Below, in pieces: positions 1-8,743 of a stretch of 64,000 bases of DNA. The stretch comes from Martinezella tropici (GTDB lineage Bacteria; Pseudomonadota; Alphaproteobacteria; Rhizobiales; Rhizobiaceae): positions 46,938 to 110,937 of the forward strand of contig JUHI01000023.1 of assembly GCA_000799755.1 (NCBI GenBank). The letters run 5' to 3'. The notes beneath the pieces were generated by a model that was not told where the DNA came from, did not search any database, and saw nothing but the letters and a program-made list of their open reading frames with translations. A program made the position numbers and the translations under genes. Position 1 is the first letter of the stretch; each line of letters opens with the position of its first letter.

Positions 1-5
1 CAGCC

Positions 6-614
6 ATGACGATAGAGCCTGAAGACGATCGTTCCATCACCGTCTCCTTCGTTCGCCAGCCGGCAGAGCATGTTGACGTCATGCGTCAGGCAGGGCGGCG
101 CCTCGCCCTTCGCCGACCTGCCAACGCCCATAATCGGGCCGCCTGGTTCTTCGTCTCGGCAATCGGTGTCGGCGCGGGTCTGCCGGTGCTGTTTCATTTG
201 CTGCGCGCATATATCTTCGTACCTGTCTTCGGAATGTCGCGATCCATGGATCTCGGCGACATGGCGATCATCTGGCTTATCCCCACCCTGATCATCTATG
301 CGTTCATCCTGATCTACTCGCGCTGGCTCACGCGACGGCGTCTCGCCGCGATGCAATCGCGCATACGGCCCGACGTCGCCATCACCGTGACGATCACATC
401 TGAGGGCGGCACGTGGGCTTCGGCACAGACATCGATCTGGCTTGGTTGGCGCGAGATCCGCAATATAGGGCGTCGCAACGGGCGCATCGAATTCGACACC
501 GAATCCTTCGTCACCTATATCCCGACGTCCGCTTTTGCCGATCAGGCGGCACAGGACGCCGCTTTTGCAAGGATTCTCGGCTTCTGGCGGGCGGCAAACC
601 CGGTCCAGCCTTGA
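6..614 (+). CDS. YcxB-like membrane protein, function unknown
   Basis: The 202-residue product has two hydrophobic segments at about residues 47-70 and 84-106, followed by a soluble C-terminal half. That half carries the pattern around WLGWREIRNI and a later Y-I-P-T-SAF, which resembles the YcxB-like C-terminal domain found in small bacterial inner-membrane proteins of unknown role. The start is the first ATG, five bases into the window, so regulatory sequence and any upstream partner are outside view. It ends about 70 bases before rbfA on the same strand and may be co-transcribed with it. The family assignment rests on the overall pattern of two membrane segments plus this short motif. No catalytic residues are apparent. 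Confidence 0.6.
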   Translation: MTIEPEDDRSITVSFVRQPAEHVDVMRQAGRRLALRRPANAHNRAAWFFVSAIGVGAGLPVLFHLLRAYIFVPVFGMSRSMDLGDMAIIWLIPTLIIYAFILIYSRWLTRRRLAAMQSRIRPDVAITVTITSEGGTWASAQTSIWLGWREIRNIGRRNGRIEFDTESFVTYIPTSAFADQAAQDAAFARILGFWRAANPVQP

Positions 615-682
615 CCTTTGCGCCGGATCGAGTCATGTGACCCGCTTTATCGCGTCCAAGGGACGCTGCTAACGGAACAACC

Positions 683-1090
683 ATGACCAGACCAACTTCT
701 TCCGCGCCTTCGCAGCGCATGCTTCGCGTCGGCGAGCAGGTGCGCTCAGCGATCACGCAGGTTCTGCAGCGCGGCGAAGTGCGCGACGACCTGATCGAGC
801 GCACCGTGATCTCCATTTCCGAGGTGCGCATGTCACCGGATCTGAAGATCGCCACCGCCTTTGTGACCCCGCTCGGCGTTTCCGACCACAACGCCGTCAT
901 CGAGGCGCTGAACCGCCATGCGAAATATATCCGCGGCCGTCTCGGCCCGCAGCTTCGCCAGATGAAGTACATGCCGGAAGTCCGCTTCCGCGACGATACG
1001 AGCTTCGACAATTACAAGAAGATCGATGCGCTGCTGCGCTCGCCCGAGGTCAGCCGCGACCTCGAAGACGACAACGACCAAGATCAATAA
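683..1090 (+). CDS. rbfA: 30S ribosome-binding factor RbfA
   Basis: The 135-residue protein matches RbfA in length and sequence. An N-terminal helix beginning RVGEQVRSAI is followed by the KH-like fold region with ISEVRMSPDLKIATAFV and the stretch around HAKYIRGRLGPQL, then an acidic tail (LEDDNDQDQ) typical of alphaproteobacterial forms. RbfA binds the 30S subunit near the 5' region of 16S rRNA and assists its late maturation, including cold adaptation. The gene lies 12 bases upstream of truB, the usual arrangement in the infB-rbfA-truB-rpsO-pnp cluster, so the two are surely co-transcribed. infB, if present, would lie left of the window beyond the YcxB-like gene. Confidence 0.96.
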   Translation: MTRPTSSAPSQRMLRVGEQVRSAITQVLQRGEVRDDLIERTVISISEVRMSPDLKIATAFVTPLGVSDHNAVIEALNRHAKYIRGRLGPQLRQMKYMPEVRFRDDTSFDNYKKIDALLRSPEVSRDLEDDNDQDQ

Positions 1091-1102
1091 CAGAGACAGA
1101 GA

Positions 1103-2035
1103 ATGTCCAAGCCACGCAAGCCCAAGGGCCGCCCGATTTCGGGCTGGCTCATCCTCGACAAGCCGATCGATTTCGGCTCGACTGAAGCTGTTTCCAAGAT
1201 CAAGTGGCTGTTCAAGGCCCAGAAGGCCGGCCATGCCGGCACGCTCGACCCGCTCGCCTCCGGCATGCTGCCGATCGCGCTCGGCGACGCCACCAAGACG
1301 GTTCCCTACGTCATGGACGGCCGCAAGATCTATGAATTCACCGTGACCTGGGGTGAGGAACGCGCTTCCGACGACCTCGAAGGCGAAGTGACCGCCACAT
1401 CGGACAAGCGTCCGGGCGAAGAGGACATCCGCGCGCTGCTGCCGAACTATACCGGCGTCATCCAGCAGATCCCGCCGCAGTTTTCCGCCATCAAGATCGC
1501 AGGCGAACGCGCATACGATCTGGCTCGCGAGGGCGAGACGGTCGAGATCCCCTCGCGCGAGGTCGAAATCTTCCGCCTGACGCTGCTTGCCTGCCCCGAT
1601 GCCAACACGGCGCATTTCGAAGTCGAATGCGGCAAGGGTACCTATGTACGCGCGCTTGCCCGCGATTTCGGCCGCGACCTCGGCTGCTATGGCCATATTT
1701 CCGGCCTGCGCCGCAGCTTCGTCGCTCCCTTCGCCGAAGAGACGATGGTGCCGCTTGCCGATCTCGTGGCGCTTGAAGCGATCGAGGATGCGGACGAGCG
1801 GCTTGCAGCCCTCGATGCCCTGCTGATCGACACGGCGGAGGCCCTGTCGTCTCTGCCGCATCTCGTCATCACGGATGATCAGGCGCATCGCCTGAAGATG
1901 GGCAACCCGATCCTGGTGCGCGGCCGCGATGCGCCGGTTGCCGAGACCGAGGCCTACGCCACGGCGCGCGGCAAGCTGATCGCCATCGGCGAGATCGGCC
2001 AGGGCGAATTCCGCCCCAAGCGCGTCTTCGGCTGA
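1103..2035 (+). CDS. truB: tRNA pseudouridine(55) synthase TruB
   Basis: The 310-residue product isomerises uridine 55 in the T-loop of tRNAs. It shows the family signatures: an N-terminal GWLILDKP stretch, and HAGTLDPLASGML with the catalytic aspartate in the GTLDP motif at about residue 50. Further on come the KIYEFTVTWG region and a KGTYVRALARDFG motif near residue 175. The C-terminal third is the short PUA-like extension. The start follows rbfA by 12 bases and has an AGAGA-like ribosome site. The next gene downstream is an exported hydrolase rather than rpsO directly. Confidence 0.96.
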   Translation: MSKPRKPKGRPISGWLILDKPIDFGSTEAVSKIKWLFKAQKAGHAGTLDPLASGMLPIALGDATKTVPYVMDGRKIYEFTVTWGEERASDDLEGEVTATSDKRPGEEDIRALLPNYTGVIQQIPPQFSAIKIAGERAYDLAREGETVEIPSREVEIFRLTLLACPDANTAHFEVECGKGTYVRALARDFGRDLGCYGHISGLRRSFVAPFAEETMVPLADLVALEAIEDADERLAALDALLIDTAEALSSLPHLVITDDQAHRLKMGNPILVRGRDAPVAETEAYATARGKLIAIGEIGQGEFRPKRVFG

Positions 2036-2129
2036 CCTTCGGCCAGCCGGCACAGGCGGCTATTGCGAGACAATGGCGATGCGATATGCTCCCCGACGGG
2101 CCATGGCGGCCCGTTCAAGGGGGGAGAAC

Positions 2130-2981
2130 ATGCGCAGAATGACCATCGGGATACTGGCAGTCCTTTCATTGTTCCTCACAATGGCGAGTGCGAATTCCGC
2201 CGAGCGCTGGGCCAGTCTGCCGGCTTTCCCGCCCATGCCGCAGCCGAAAACGAGCGGCATGGCCGATGTCAACGACATCAAGATGTATTACGCCGAATAC
2301 GGAGCCGGCGACCCCATCCTCTTCATCCACGGCGGTCTCGGGAATGCTGACATCTGGGGCCATCAGGTTGCCGACTTCTCCAAGGATCATCTCGTCATCG
2401 TTGCCGACAGCCGCGGACACGGCCGTTCGACGCGCAGCCAGCAGCCCTTCGGCTACGACCTGATGACCGCGGACTACGTCGCGCTGCTCGACTATCTGAA
2501 GATCGACAAGGTGACGCTGGTCGGCTGGTCCGACGGCGGCATCATCGGCATCGACATGGCGACGAAGCATCCCGAAAAGCTGACGCGCGTGATCGCCCAG
2601 GCGGCCAATGTCACCACCGACGGCGTCAAGCCCGACGTCATGAGCAACAAGACCTTCAACGACTACATTAATGTCGCCGGCGACTACTACAAGAAGCTGT
2701 CGCCGACGCCGAACGAATACGATGCCTTCGTCAACCAGATCTCGCAGATGTGGGCGACGCAGCCGGCATGGACCGCAGCCGACCTCGGCAAGATCACGGT
2801 GCCCGTGACGCTTGCGATCGGCGACCATGACGAGGCGGTCAAGCTCGACCATACGCAGATGATGGCAAAGGAGATCCCAGGCGCCAAGCTCGTCATCCTG
2901 AAGGACGCCAGCCATTTCGCCATGCTGCAGGACCCAGAAGGCTACGATGCGATGATCCGGAATGCCATGGCGGGCCGCTGA
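2130..2981 (+). CDS. exported alpha/beta hydrolase
   Basis: I chose the ATG at 2130 because a strong AAGGGGGGAG ribosome site stands just ahead of it and it gives a clean signal peptide (MRRMTIGILAVLSLFLTMASANSA). The mature part is a classic alpha/beta hydrolase: the oxyanion region FIHGGLGN, the nucleophile elbow GWSDGG, a late acid in GDHDEAV and the catalytic histidine in DASHFAM. The enzyme should act in the periplasm on an ester, lactone or similar substrate, but the sequence does not reveal which. It sits between truB and rpsO, an interval normally empty in related clusters, with about 95 bases before it and 150 after. It may therefore be a separately controlled insertion into a housekeeping operon. 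Confidence 0.85.
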   Translation: MRRMTIGILAVLSLFLTMASANSAERWASLPAFPPMPQPKTSGMADVNDIKMYYAEYGAGDPILFIHGGLGNADIWGHQVADFSKDHLVIVADSRGHGRSTRSQQPFGYDLMTADYVALLDYLKIDKVTLVGWSDGGIIGIDMATKHPEKLTRVIAQAANVTTDGVKPDVMSNKTFNDYINVAGDYYKKLSPTPNEYDAFVNQISQMWATQPAWTAADLGKITVPVTLAIGDHDEAVKLDHTQMMAKEIPGAKLVILKDASHFAMLQDPEGYDAMIRNAMAGR

Positions 2982-3134
2982 AAAGCGCCCCGGGGAGAAG
3001 CCTCTTTCCATTGCCGCTCATTTGGTTTATAGGCAGCGCCAGCATCAGGCATGCCTGATTGCATTCGCGGCCAATGCTGGACGACATCCCGGCGTTTGGC
3101 GACTTCAATCTCCTCTCATAGAAAGGATCATCCG

Positions 3135-3404
3135 ATGTCGATCACTGCTGAGCGCAAGGCTGCGCTGATCAAGGAATACGCTACCGTCGAAGGCGACACC
3201 GGTTCTCCGGAAGTCCAGGTTGCGATCCTGACCGAGCGCATCAACAACCTCACGGACCATTTCAAGGACCACAAGAAGGACAACCACTCCCGTCGTGGCC
3301 TTCTGACGATGGTTTCCAGCCGCCGCTCGCTTCTTGACTACCTCAAGAAGAAGGACGAAGGCCGTTATACCAAGCTGATCACCAGCCTCGGTATCCGCCG
3401 CTAA
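3135..3404 (+). CDS. rpsO: 30S ribosomal protein S15
   Basis: The ATG at 3135, preceded by GAAAGGA, gives 89 residues, exactly the usual length of S15 after Met. The longer reading frame from 3051 is rejected because S15 proteins begin with the SITAERK-type segment seen here. Family hallmarks include GDTGSPEVQVAILTERI, the HKKDNHSRRGLL loop that contacts 16S rRNA, and the C-terminal YLKKKDEGRYTKLI. S15 is a primary binding protein of the central domain of 16S rRNA and bridges to 23S rRNA. The gene precedes pnp as in most bacteria. A 12-bp hairpin begins 8 bases after the stop. Confidence 0.98.
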   Translation: MSITAERKAALIKEYATVEGDTGSPEVQVAILTERINNLTDHFKDHKKDNHSRRGLLTMVSSRRSLLDYLKKKDEGRYTKLITSLGIRR

Positions 3405-3730
3405 TAGAATCTCCGGCGGGCGTTCTGCTGAACGCCCGCCGGATGCTTATGAGGGGTATGAACCCTCAAGACTGTTTCGCTTGGCGCCTTTACATTGGCG
3501 CAACGCGAAGCTGCCGGCGGGCCGGATGGGCCGGACCTGCCAAAAACAACCGTTGACCTGTCATGGGGCAGGATTGCTGGATGCTTTCAGCCGAAGCCTA
3601 GCGCTTCGGCCTGATTTCGAAAGCCTCTCGTTGTCTTGCCCGTGATGCGTCACATTTCGTGCGGTTGAAGATGCGCCCTGCCGAAATCGTCGGCCACGGC
3701 GCCTTTTCCCGCATAGTGCAAGGATAAGAT
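3405..3730 (+). other. rpsO-pnp intergenic region, probable pnp leader
   Basis: These 326 bases hold no credible gene. Besides the strong hairpin at 3413-3442 there is a small 5-bp hairpin (3451-3455 with 3463-3467). A GC-rich stretch near 3510-3540 contains GCCGGCGGGCCGGATGGGCCGG and could fold. The rest has no feature I can support. The region probably serves as the structured 5' leader of pnp mRNA. Confidence 0.45.
3413..3442 (+). terminator. rpsO-pnp intercistronic hairpin without U-tract
   Basis: A perfect 12-bp stem (3413-3424 with 3431-3442) with a 6-base loop begins just after the rpsO stop. It is followed by ATGCTTATG rather than a run of T, so it is a poor intrinsic terminator. In enterobacteria the rpsO-pnp interval has a partial terminator and RNase III sites that feed polynucleotide phosphorylase autocontrol. 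A similar processing or attenuating role is an inference here. Confidence 0.6.
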
Positions 3731-5869
3731 ATGTTCGATATCCATACCGTAGAAATCGAGTGGGCAGGCCGCCCGCTGAAGCTGGAAACCGGCAAGATCG
3801 CCCGCCAGGCCGATGGCGCCGTCGTCGCCACCTATGGCGAGACCGTAGTGCTTGCGACCGTCGTTTCCGCCAAGTCGCCGAAGCCGGGCCAGGACTTCTT
3901 CCCGCTCACCGTCAACTACCAGGAAAAGACCTATGCCGCCGGCAAGATCCCCGGCGGCTACTTCAAGCGCGAGGGACGTCCGAGCGAAAACGAAACGCTC
4001 GTTTCCCGCCTGATCGACCGCCCGATCCGCCCGCTCTTCCCGGAAGGCTACAAGAACGACACCCAGGTTGTCGTCACCGTCATCCAGCATGACCTCGAAA
4101 ACGATCCGGACATCCTGTCCATGGTCGCGACGTCTGCAGCCCTGACGCTCTCCGGCATTCCGTTCATGGGCCCGATCGGCGGCGCCCGCGTCGGTTACAT
4201 CAACGGCGAATACGTGCTGAACCCGCATCTCGACGAGATGGACGAGTCGACCCTCGACCTCGTCGTCGCCGGTACGCAGGACGCCGTTCTGATGGTTGAG
4301 TCCGAAGCCAAGGAACTGCCTGAAGACGTCATGCTCGGCGCCGTCATGTTCGGTCATCGCGGCTTCCAGCCTGTGATCGACGCGATCATCCAGCTCGCCG
4401 AAGTCGCCGCCAAGGAACCGCGCGATTTCACGCCGGAGGATTTCTCCGCGCTCGAAACCGAAATGCTCGGCCTTGCCGAAGGCGAACTGCGCGAAGCCTA
4501 CAAAATCACCCAGAAGGCCGATCGCTACGCCGCCGTCGACGCCGTCAAGGCGAAGGTCAAGGCACACTTCCTTCCCGAGGAAGGCGAAGCCAAGTACACG
4601 GCCGAAGAAGTTGGCGCCATCTTCAAGCACCTTCAGGCCAAGATCGTTCGCTGGAACATTCTCGACACCTCGAGCCGCATCGACGGCCGCGACCTGTCGA
4701 CCGTTCGTCCGATCGTCTCGGAAGTCGGCCTGCTGCCGCGCACGCACGGCTCGGCTCTCTTCACCCGCGGTGAAACGCAGGCAATCGTCGTCGCCACGCT
4801 CGGCACCGGCGAAGACGAGCAGTATGTCGACAGCCTGACGGGCATGTACAAGGAGCGCTTCCTGCTCCATTACAACTTCCCTCCCTACTCGGTTGGCGAA
4901 ACCGGCCGCATGGGCTCCCCGGGCCGCCGCGAAATCGGTCACGGCAAGCTCGCATGGCGCGCTATCCGCCCGATGCTGCCGTCGGCTGAGCAGTTCCCCT
5001 ACACGCTGCGCGTCGTCTCCGAGATCACCGAGTCGAACGGCTCGTCCTCGATGGCAACAGTTTGCGGCACCTCGCTCGCTCTGATGGACGCCGGCGTTCC
5101 GCTGGCCAAGCCGGTTGCCGGTATTGCCATGGGTCTGATCCTGGAAGGCGAACGCTTCGCGGTTCTTTCCGACATTCTCGGCGACGAAGACCACCTCGGC
5201 GACATGGACTTCAAGGTCGCCGGCACTGCCGACGGCATCACCTCGCTGCAGATGGACATCAAGATCGCCGGCATCACCGAAGAGATCATGAAGGTCGCTC
5301 TCAGCCAGGCACAGGGCGGTCGCGCCCACATCCTCGGCGAAATGGCCAAGGCCATCACCGAAAGCCGCGGCCAGCTCGGCGAATTCGCACCGCGCATCGA
5401 AGTCATGAACATTCCGGTCGACAAGATCCGCGAAGTCATCGGCTCCGGCGGCAAGGTCATCCGCGAAATCGTCGAAAAGACCGGTGCGAAGATCAACATC
5501 GAAGACGACGGCACCGTCAAGATCGCCTCGTCTTCCGGCAAGGAAATCGAAGCGGCCCGCAAGTGGATTCACTCGATCGTCGCCGAGCCGGAAGTCGGCC
5601 AGATCTACGAAGGCACTGTTGTCAAGACCGCCGACTTCGGCGCCTTCGTCAACTTCTTCGGCGCCCGTGACGGCCTCGTTCACATCTCGCAGCTCGCTTC
5701 CGAGCGCGTTGCCAAGACGCAGGACGTCGTCAAGGAAGGCGACAAGGTCTGGGTCAAGCTGCTCGGCTTCGACGAGCGCGGCAAGGTTCGCCTGTCCATG
5801 AAGGTCGTCGATCAGGCAACCGGCCAGGAAATCGCCGCCGACAAGAAGAAGGACGACGCGGCCGAATAA
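3731..5869 (+). CDS. pnp: polyribonucleotide nucleotidyltransferase (PNPase)
   Basis: The 712-residue protein degrades RNA from the 3' end with phosphate and can also add tails. It has the complete architecture. The first RNase PH-like domain begins at the N terminus and includes PGGYFKREGRPSE. An alpha-helical linker follows. The second, catalytic PH domain at about 330-540 contains FPPYSVGETGRMGSPGRREIGHG and the DEDHLGDMDFKVAG segment with the metal-binding aspartates. The KH domain at about 555-610 has IGSGGKVI, and the S1 domain at about 620-690 has GLVHISQLA. The length is typical. It lies downstream of rpsO and ends with a strong intrinsic terminator, so it closes the cluster. It is a core component of the RNA degradosome. 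Confidence 0.98.
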   Translation: MFDIHTVEIEWAGRPLKLETGKIARQADGAVVATYGETVVLATVVSAKSPKPGQDFFPLTVNYQEKTYAAGKIPGGYFKREGRPSENETLVSRLIDRPIRPLFPEGYKNDTQVVVTVIQHDLENDPDILSMVATSAALTLSGIPFMGPIGGARVGYINGEYVLNPHLDEMDESTLDLVVAGTQDAVLMVESEAKELPEDVMLGAVMFGHRGFQPVIDAIIQLAEVAAKEPRDFTPEDFSALETEMLGLAEGELREAYKITQKADRYAAVDAVKAKVKAHFLPEEGEAKYTAEEVGAIFKHLQAKIVRWNILDTSSRIDGRDLSTVRPIVSEVGLLPRTHGSALFTRGETQAIVVATLGTGEDEQYVDSLTGMYKERFLLHYNFPPYSVGETGRMGSPGRREIGHGKLAWRAIRPMLPSAEQFPYTLRVVSEITESNGSSSMATVCGTSLALMDAGVPLAKPVAGIAMGLILEGERFAVLSDILGDEDHLGDMDFKVAGTADGITSLQMDIKIAGITEEIMKVALSQAQGGRAHILGEMAKAITESRGQLGEFAPRIEVMNIPVDKIREVIGSGGKVIREIVEKTGAKINIEDDGTVKIASSSGKEIEAARKWIHSIVAEPEVGQIYEGTVVKTADFGAFVNFFGARDGLVHISQLASERVAKTQDVVKEGDKVWVKLLGFDERGKVRLSMKVVDQATGQEIAADKKKDDAAE

Positions 5870-5892
5870 GCCCGCGCCTTCATCGACGTTCC

Positions 5893-5923
5893 GGGGCGCG
5901 GGATTTTTTCCGCGCCCCTTTTT
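5893..5923 (+). terminator. intrinsic terminator after pnp
   Basis: A 9-bp GC-rich stem (GGGGCGCGG at 5893-5901 with CCGCGCCCC at 5910-5918) and an 8-base loop are followed immediately by five T residues. This is a textbook Rho-independent terminator 23 bases after the pnp stop. Confidence 0.92.
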
Positions 5924-5973
5924 GTATTGAATGCCGCCGGCTTGGCCCGCTTTCGTTGAAACCGTGTTCCCGG

Positions 5974-6118
5974 CCCCTCACCCTAGCCCTCTCCCCGCAC
6001 ATGCGGGGAGAGGGGATCATGACCGTGCTCGATCACTATCCTCCCCATCCGGAGGCATGTCGTCTTGCTCTGTCGTCCCCTCTCCCCGTTTCAACGGGGA
6101 GAGGGTTAGGGTGAGGGG
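5974..6118. repeat. nested palindromic intergenic element
   Basis: The outer arms CCCCTCACCCTAGCCCTCTCCCC (from 5974) and GGGGAGAGGGTTAGGGTGAGGGG (to 6118) are almost perfectly complementary over more than 20 bases. Inside the element each arm also forms its own hairpin: CCCTCTCCCCGC with GCGGGGAGAGG at about 5988-6014, and CCCTCTCCCCG with CGGGGAGAGGG at about 6077-6105. This kind of mosaic, nested palindrome between genes is typical of repeated elements in rhizobial genomes. It lies between the pnp terminator and the methyltransferase start. Confidence 0.75.
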
Positions 6119-6185
6119 CAAGCATGCTCAAGTAAGCGGCGCATATCCGACAGACGAAACCCATTCCCGAGACGAGACCACGCCC

Positions 6186-7202
6186 ATGAGCCGCGATGCC
6201 CTGAAGACCCTGTTTCACCCCTTTGCCTCCGGCACTGTCGACGCGCCCGGCGAGGGTCAGCGCATCCTGTTTCTCGGCGCCGAAGCGGGTTTCTCGCTGC
6301 CGGGGGGCTTTGCCGCCGAGTTGTCCGCCGTTCAGGGCTTCCGCCCCTTCTATCGCCAGCTGCAGGCGCAGCGCATCAATGTGACGCCGGAGATCGAAGG
6401 CGACGGCTATGATGGCGCGCTGGTGCTTTGCGGCAAACACAAGGGCGAGAATGAAGATCATATCGCCGAAGCGCTTGCTCGCGTTAGGGAAGGCGGCCTC
6501 ATCGTCGTTGCCGGCGGCAAGGAAGACGGCATCCAGCCATTGCGCAAGCGCATCGAGGCCTTCGGTCTCGCAATCGAGCACATGCCGAAATATCACGGCG
6601 TTGCCTTCTGGTTTGCACGCCCTGCCGACATCAAGGCGGCGACGGCACAGCTTGCGAAGCCGGCAACACGTGTCGAGGGCCGCTTCACCACGGCGCCAGG
6701 CATGTTCTCCCATGACCGGATCGATGCCGGCTCGGAACTGCTCGCCTCGCGTCTGCCGACCGACTTTGCCGGCGACGCCGCCGATTTCGGTGCCGGCTGG
6801 GGCTACCTCTCCGTCGAGCTCGCGACGAAATCACCGAGGATCGAGCGTATCGACCTCTACGAGGCCCACTACGGCGCTCTGGAGGCCGCGCGCGCCAATC
6901 TGCTGGCAAACTGCCCGAAGGTCGCCCAGCGCTTCTTCTGGCACGATCTCACGAGCGAGCCGGTCAAGGACAAGTACGACCTTATCATCATGAACCCGCC
7001 CTTCCATGAGGGCCATGCCGCCGAGCCCTCGCTCGGCCAGGCGATGATCAAGACCGCCGCGTCGGCCCTGCGCGGCAGCGGACGGCTCATGCTGGTCGCC
7101 AATCGCGGCCTGCCCTACGAGCCGGTTCTGGCGGAAAACTTCAAGGAGTTCGGCGAAACCTGCCGCAATGCCCGCTTCAAGGTTCTCTGGGCAAAGAAGT
7201 AA
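6186..7202 (+). CDS. RsmC-like class I rRNA methyltransferase
   Basis: The frame is open from 5931, but its first 85 codons would run through a palindromic repeat, so I take the ATG at 6186 (MSRDALKTLF), giving 338 residues. The protein has the two-domain layout of the RsmC/RlmG family. A degenerate N-terminal methyltransferase-like half precedes a C-terminal catalytic half with the SAM motif DFGAGWGYLS and the catalytic IMNPPFHEG (NPPF) motif of N2-guanine methyltransferases. The likely reaction is m2G formation on 16S rRNA (G1207 in E. coli), though 23S specificity cannot be excluded by eye. It is followed by a hairpin shared with the convergent acyltransferase gene. Confidence 0.85.
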   Translation: MSRDALKTLFHPFASGTVDAPGEGQRILFLGAEAGFSLPGGFAAELSAVQGFRPFYRQLQAQRINVTPEIEGDGYDGALVLCGKHKGENEDHIAEALARVREGGLIVVAGGKEDGIQPLRKRIEAFGLAIEHMPKYHGVAFWFARPADIKAATAQLAKPATRVEGRFTTAPGMFSHDRIDAGSELLASRLPTDFAGDAADFGAGWGYLSVELATKSPRIERIDLYEAHYGALEAARANLLANCPKVAQRFFWHDLTSEPVKDKYDLIIMNPPFHEGHAAEPSLGQAMIKTAASALRGSGRLMLVANRGLPYEPVLAENFKEFGETCRNARFKVLWAKK

Positions 7203-7208
7203 GCGACG

Positions 7209-7235
7209 AAGGCGGCCGATCGGCCGCCTTTCCTT
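7209..7235. terminator. bidirectional terminator between convergent genes
   Basis: A 10-bp stem AAGGCGGCCG (7209-7218) with CGGCCGCCTT (7221-7230) is followed by TCCTT on the plus strand. Its symmetric A-rich side could serve the minus-strand gene ending at 7242. Confidence 0.75.
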
Positions 7236-7241
7236 TATGGA

Positions 7242-8468
7242 TCAGGTCTCTTCGGCGCGACGCTTCCGGGGCACAAGGTAATCCCGCAGGATCAGAAAGT
7301 TTCTTTCAACGAGAAACCAGAGCGTCGCGGCAGCAAGGAAGCAGGTGGCGAGATAGATGATGAAGCCCGACAGCCCCTGAAGATTGTCCCGCCCGAACAC
7401 CATCTGATCGATATGATAGATGCCCTTATGGGTCAGATAGAGGCTGTAGGACAGCGTTGCGATACCTGATATGGCCGGCAGGTGCCAGCGCCCGATCTTG
7501 CGCTGCAAGTCCAGTAATGCGCCAAGGATGAGCGCTGTGCCCGCCGAGAGCAGCGGAAAGCCGACGACCGCGCCTAGCAGAGGCTGAAATACCAGCGGCA
7601 GACTGGTTTCGGCAAACGGGCCACGAACGGAAAAGATTACGAGCGCCGCCGTCACTGCCACGCCGCCGATGCCGAGCGCGATGTAAGGCGGCATATACCG
7701 TGCCCACAACAGCGGCTTAAACAGCCTGATCGCAGCGAGAACGACACCGAAGGTCAGCCCATCGAGCCGATTGTAGGTCGGGTAATAGATATCCCTGAGA
7801 TAGACGGCGAGCGCCTCCCTGTAAGCCTGTATTTCAACCAGCGGGCCGACTTGGCTCTGCCATAGCGCTAGCCTCAAGCCCATGCCGGCAATAACGATGG
7901 TCGCAACGAGAAGGGCGACGGAGACCATCGTCGCGCGGCGCTTCAACAAGACGACGAGAAGCGGCAGGAGAAGATAGAAATGCTCCTCGACGCTCAGCGA
8001 CCAGGCCTCGGTGAACGCGCCGCCGAGGCGCGGATCGAGCCCGAAATTGACCGTGAAAGTCAGGAAACGCCAGAAGGATTGCATCGTCGGCGCATCTCGG
8101 AGAGACGGGACGAGCGTGTAGACTGCGAGCACAAGCAGGAAGGCCGGCAATATGCGGAACGCGCGGCGCATATAGAAGGTCTTGAAATCGATGGCATTGC
8201 GGCGCGCGGCCTCTGCCATCAGCTGGTTTCCGATGAGATAGCCACTCAGCACGAAGAAGATGTCGACGCCGATCCAGCCATAGGGCTGGATGCCGGCAAG
8301 CGGCAGCGGCGTTGCCTCTGCGGGCAGATGCACAAGCATGACCAGCAGGATGGCGACCGCCCGCAATAGATCCGGCCCCAATGCCCTCGAGGTGGCAGCG
8401 GTTTCTAGCGACGTCGTCTCGTCCAACGGATCGAGCGGCTTGGAATTGGCAACAGTTATGGTGTTCAC
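7242..8468 (-). CDS. acyltransferase 3 family membrane protein
   Basis: The 408-residue integral membrane protein has about ten hydrophobic segments. Near the N terminus it carries the signature of acyltransferase-3 enzymes: RAVAILLVMLVHL, with the conserved histidine thought to be catalytic, and GWIGVDIFFVLSGYLIG. A SLSVEEHFYLLLP motif follows at about residue 160. Members (OafA, NodX and exopolysaccharide acetylases) transfer acetyl or other acyl groups to sugars of cell-surface polysaccharides or signal molecules. The substrate here is unknown. The gene stands alone and is transcribed toward the rRNA methyltransferase. It is separated by a 275-base AT-richer gap from the divergent DUF1287 gene, and both promoters probably lie in that gap. 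Confidence 0.88.
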   Translation of the reverse strand: MNTITVANSKPLDPLDETTSLETAATSRALGPDLLRAVAILLVMLVHLPAEATPLPLAGIQPYGWIGVDIFFVLSGYLIGNQLMAEAARRNAIDFKTFYMRRAFRILPAFLLVLAVYTLVPSLRDAPTMQSFWRFLTFTVNFGLDPRLGGAFTEAWSLSVEEHFYLLLPLLVVLLKRRATMVSVALLVATIVIAGMGLRLALWQSQVGPLVEIQAYREALAVYLRDIYYPTYNRLDGLTFGVVLAAIRLFKPLLWARYMPPYIALGIGGVAVTAALVIFSVRGPFAETSLPLVFQPLLGAVVGFPLLSAGTALILGALLDLQRKIGRWHLPAISGIATLSYSLYLTHKGIYHIDQMVFGRDNLQGLSGFIIYLATCFLAAATLWFLVERNFLILRDYLVPRKRRAEET

Positions 8469-8743
8469 GGCTGGGGTTCCCGTAAATGGTCAATGAACGC
8501 CGATGGACATGCAGGAAATACTGTTGATTGCCTGCCTTGTATCGGAATTCCGGCCAGCCGTAACGGGCCATCCCCGGCAAGATAGAATTAACCTAAAATT
8601 TTCGTAAAATCTTATCGAATGGATATTAACGGGCCGATTCGAGGCTCCACCCATGCGCGAAACCATCCATAGATTCGCCTCTATTCGAAGAGAGGTTCCT
8701 CTTTCGAATGGCCAAAGGTTTTCGCAAGAGGGGGAAGCCGACG

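Noticed and set aside
3650..5683. 677-residue open frame antisense to pnp
   Set aside because: It is a shadow of the GC-rich pnp gene: it has a strongly Asp/Arg/Leu-biased composition with no motifs, while the other strand encodes a perfect PNPase.
5931..6185. N-terminal extension of the RsmC-like gene
   Set aside because: It translates a palindromic repeat, and the family begins near the ATG at 6186.
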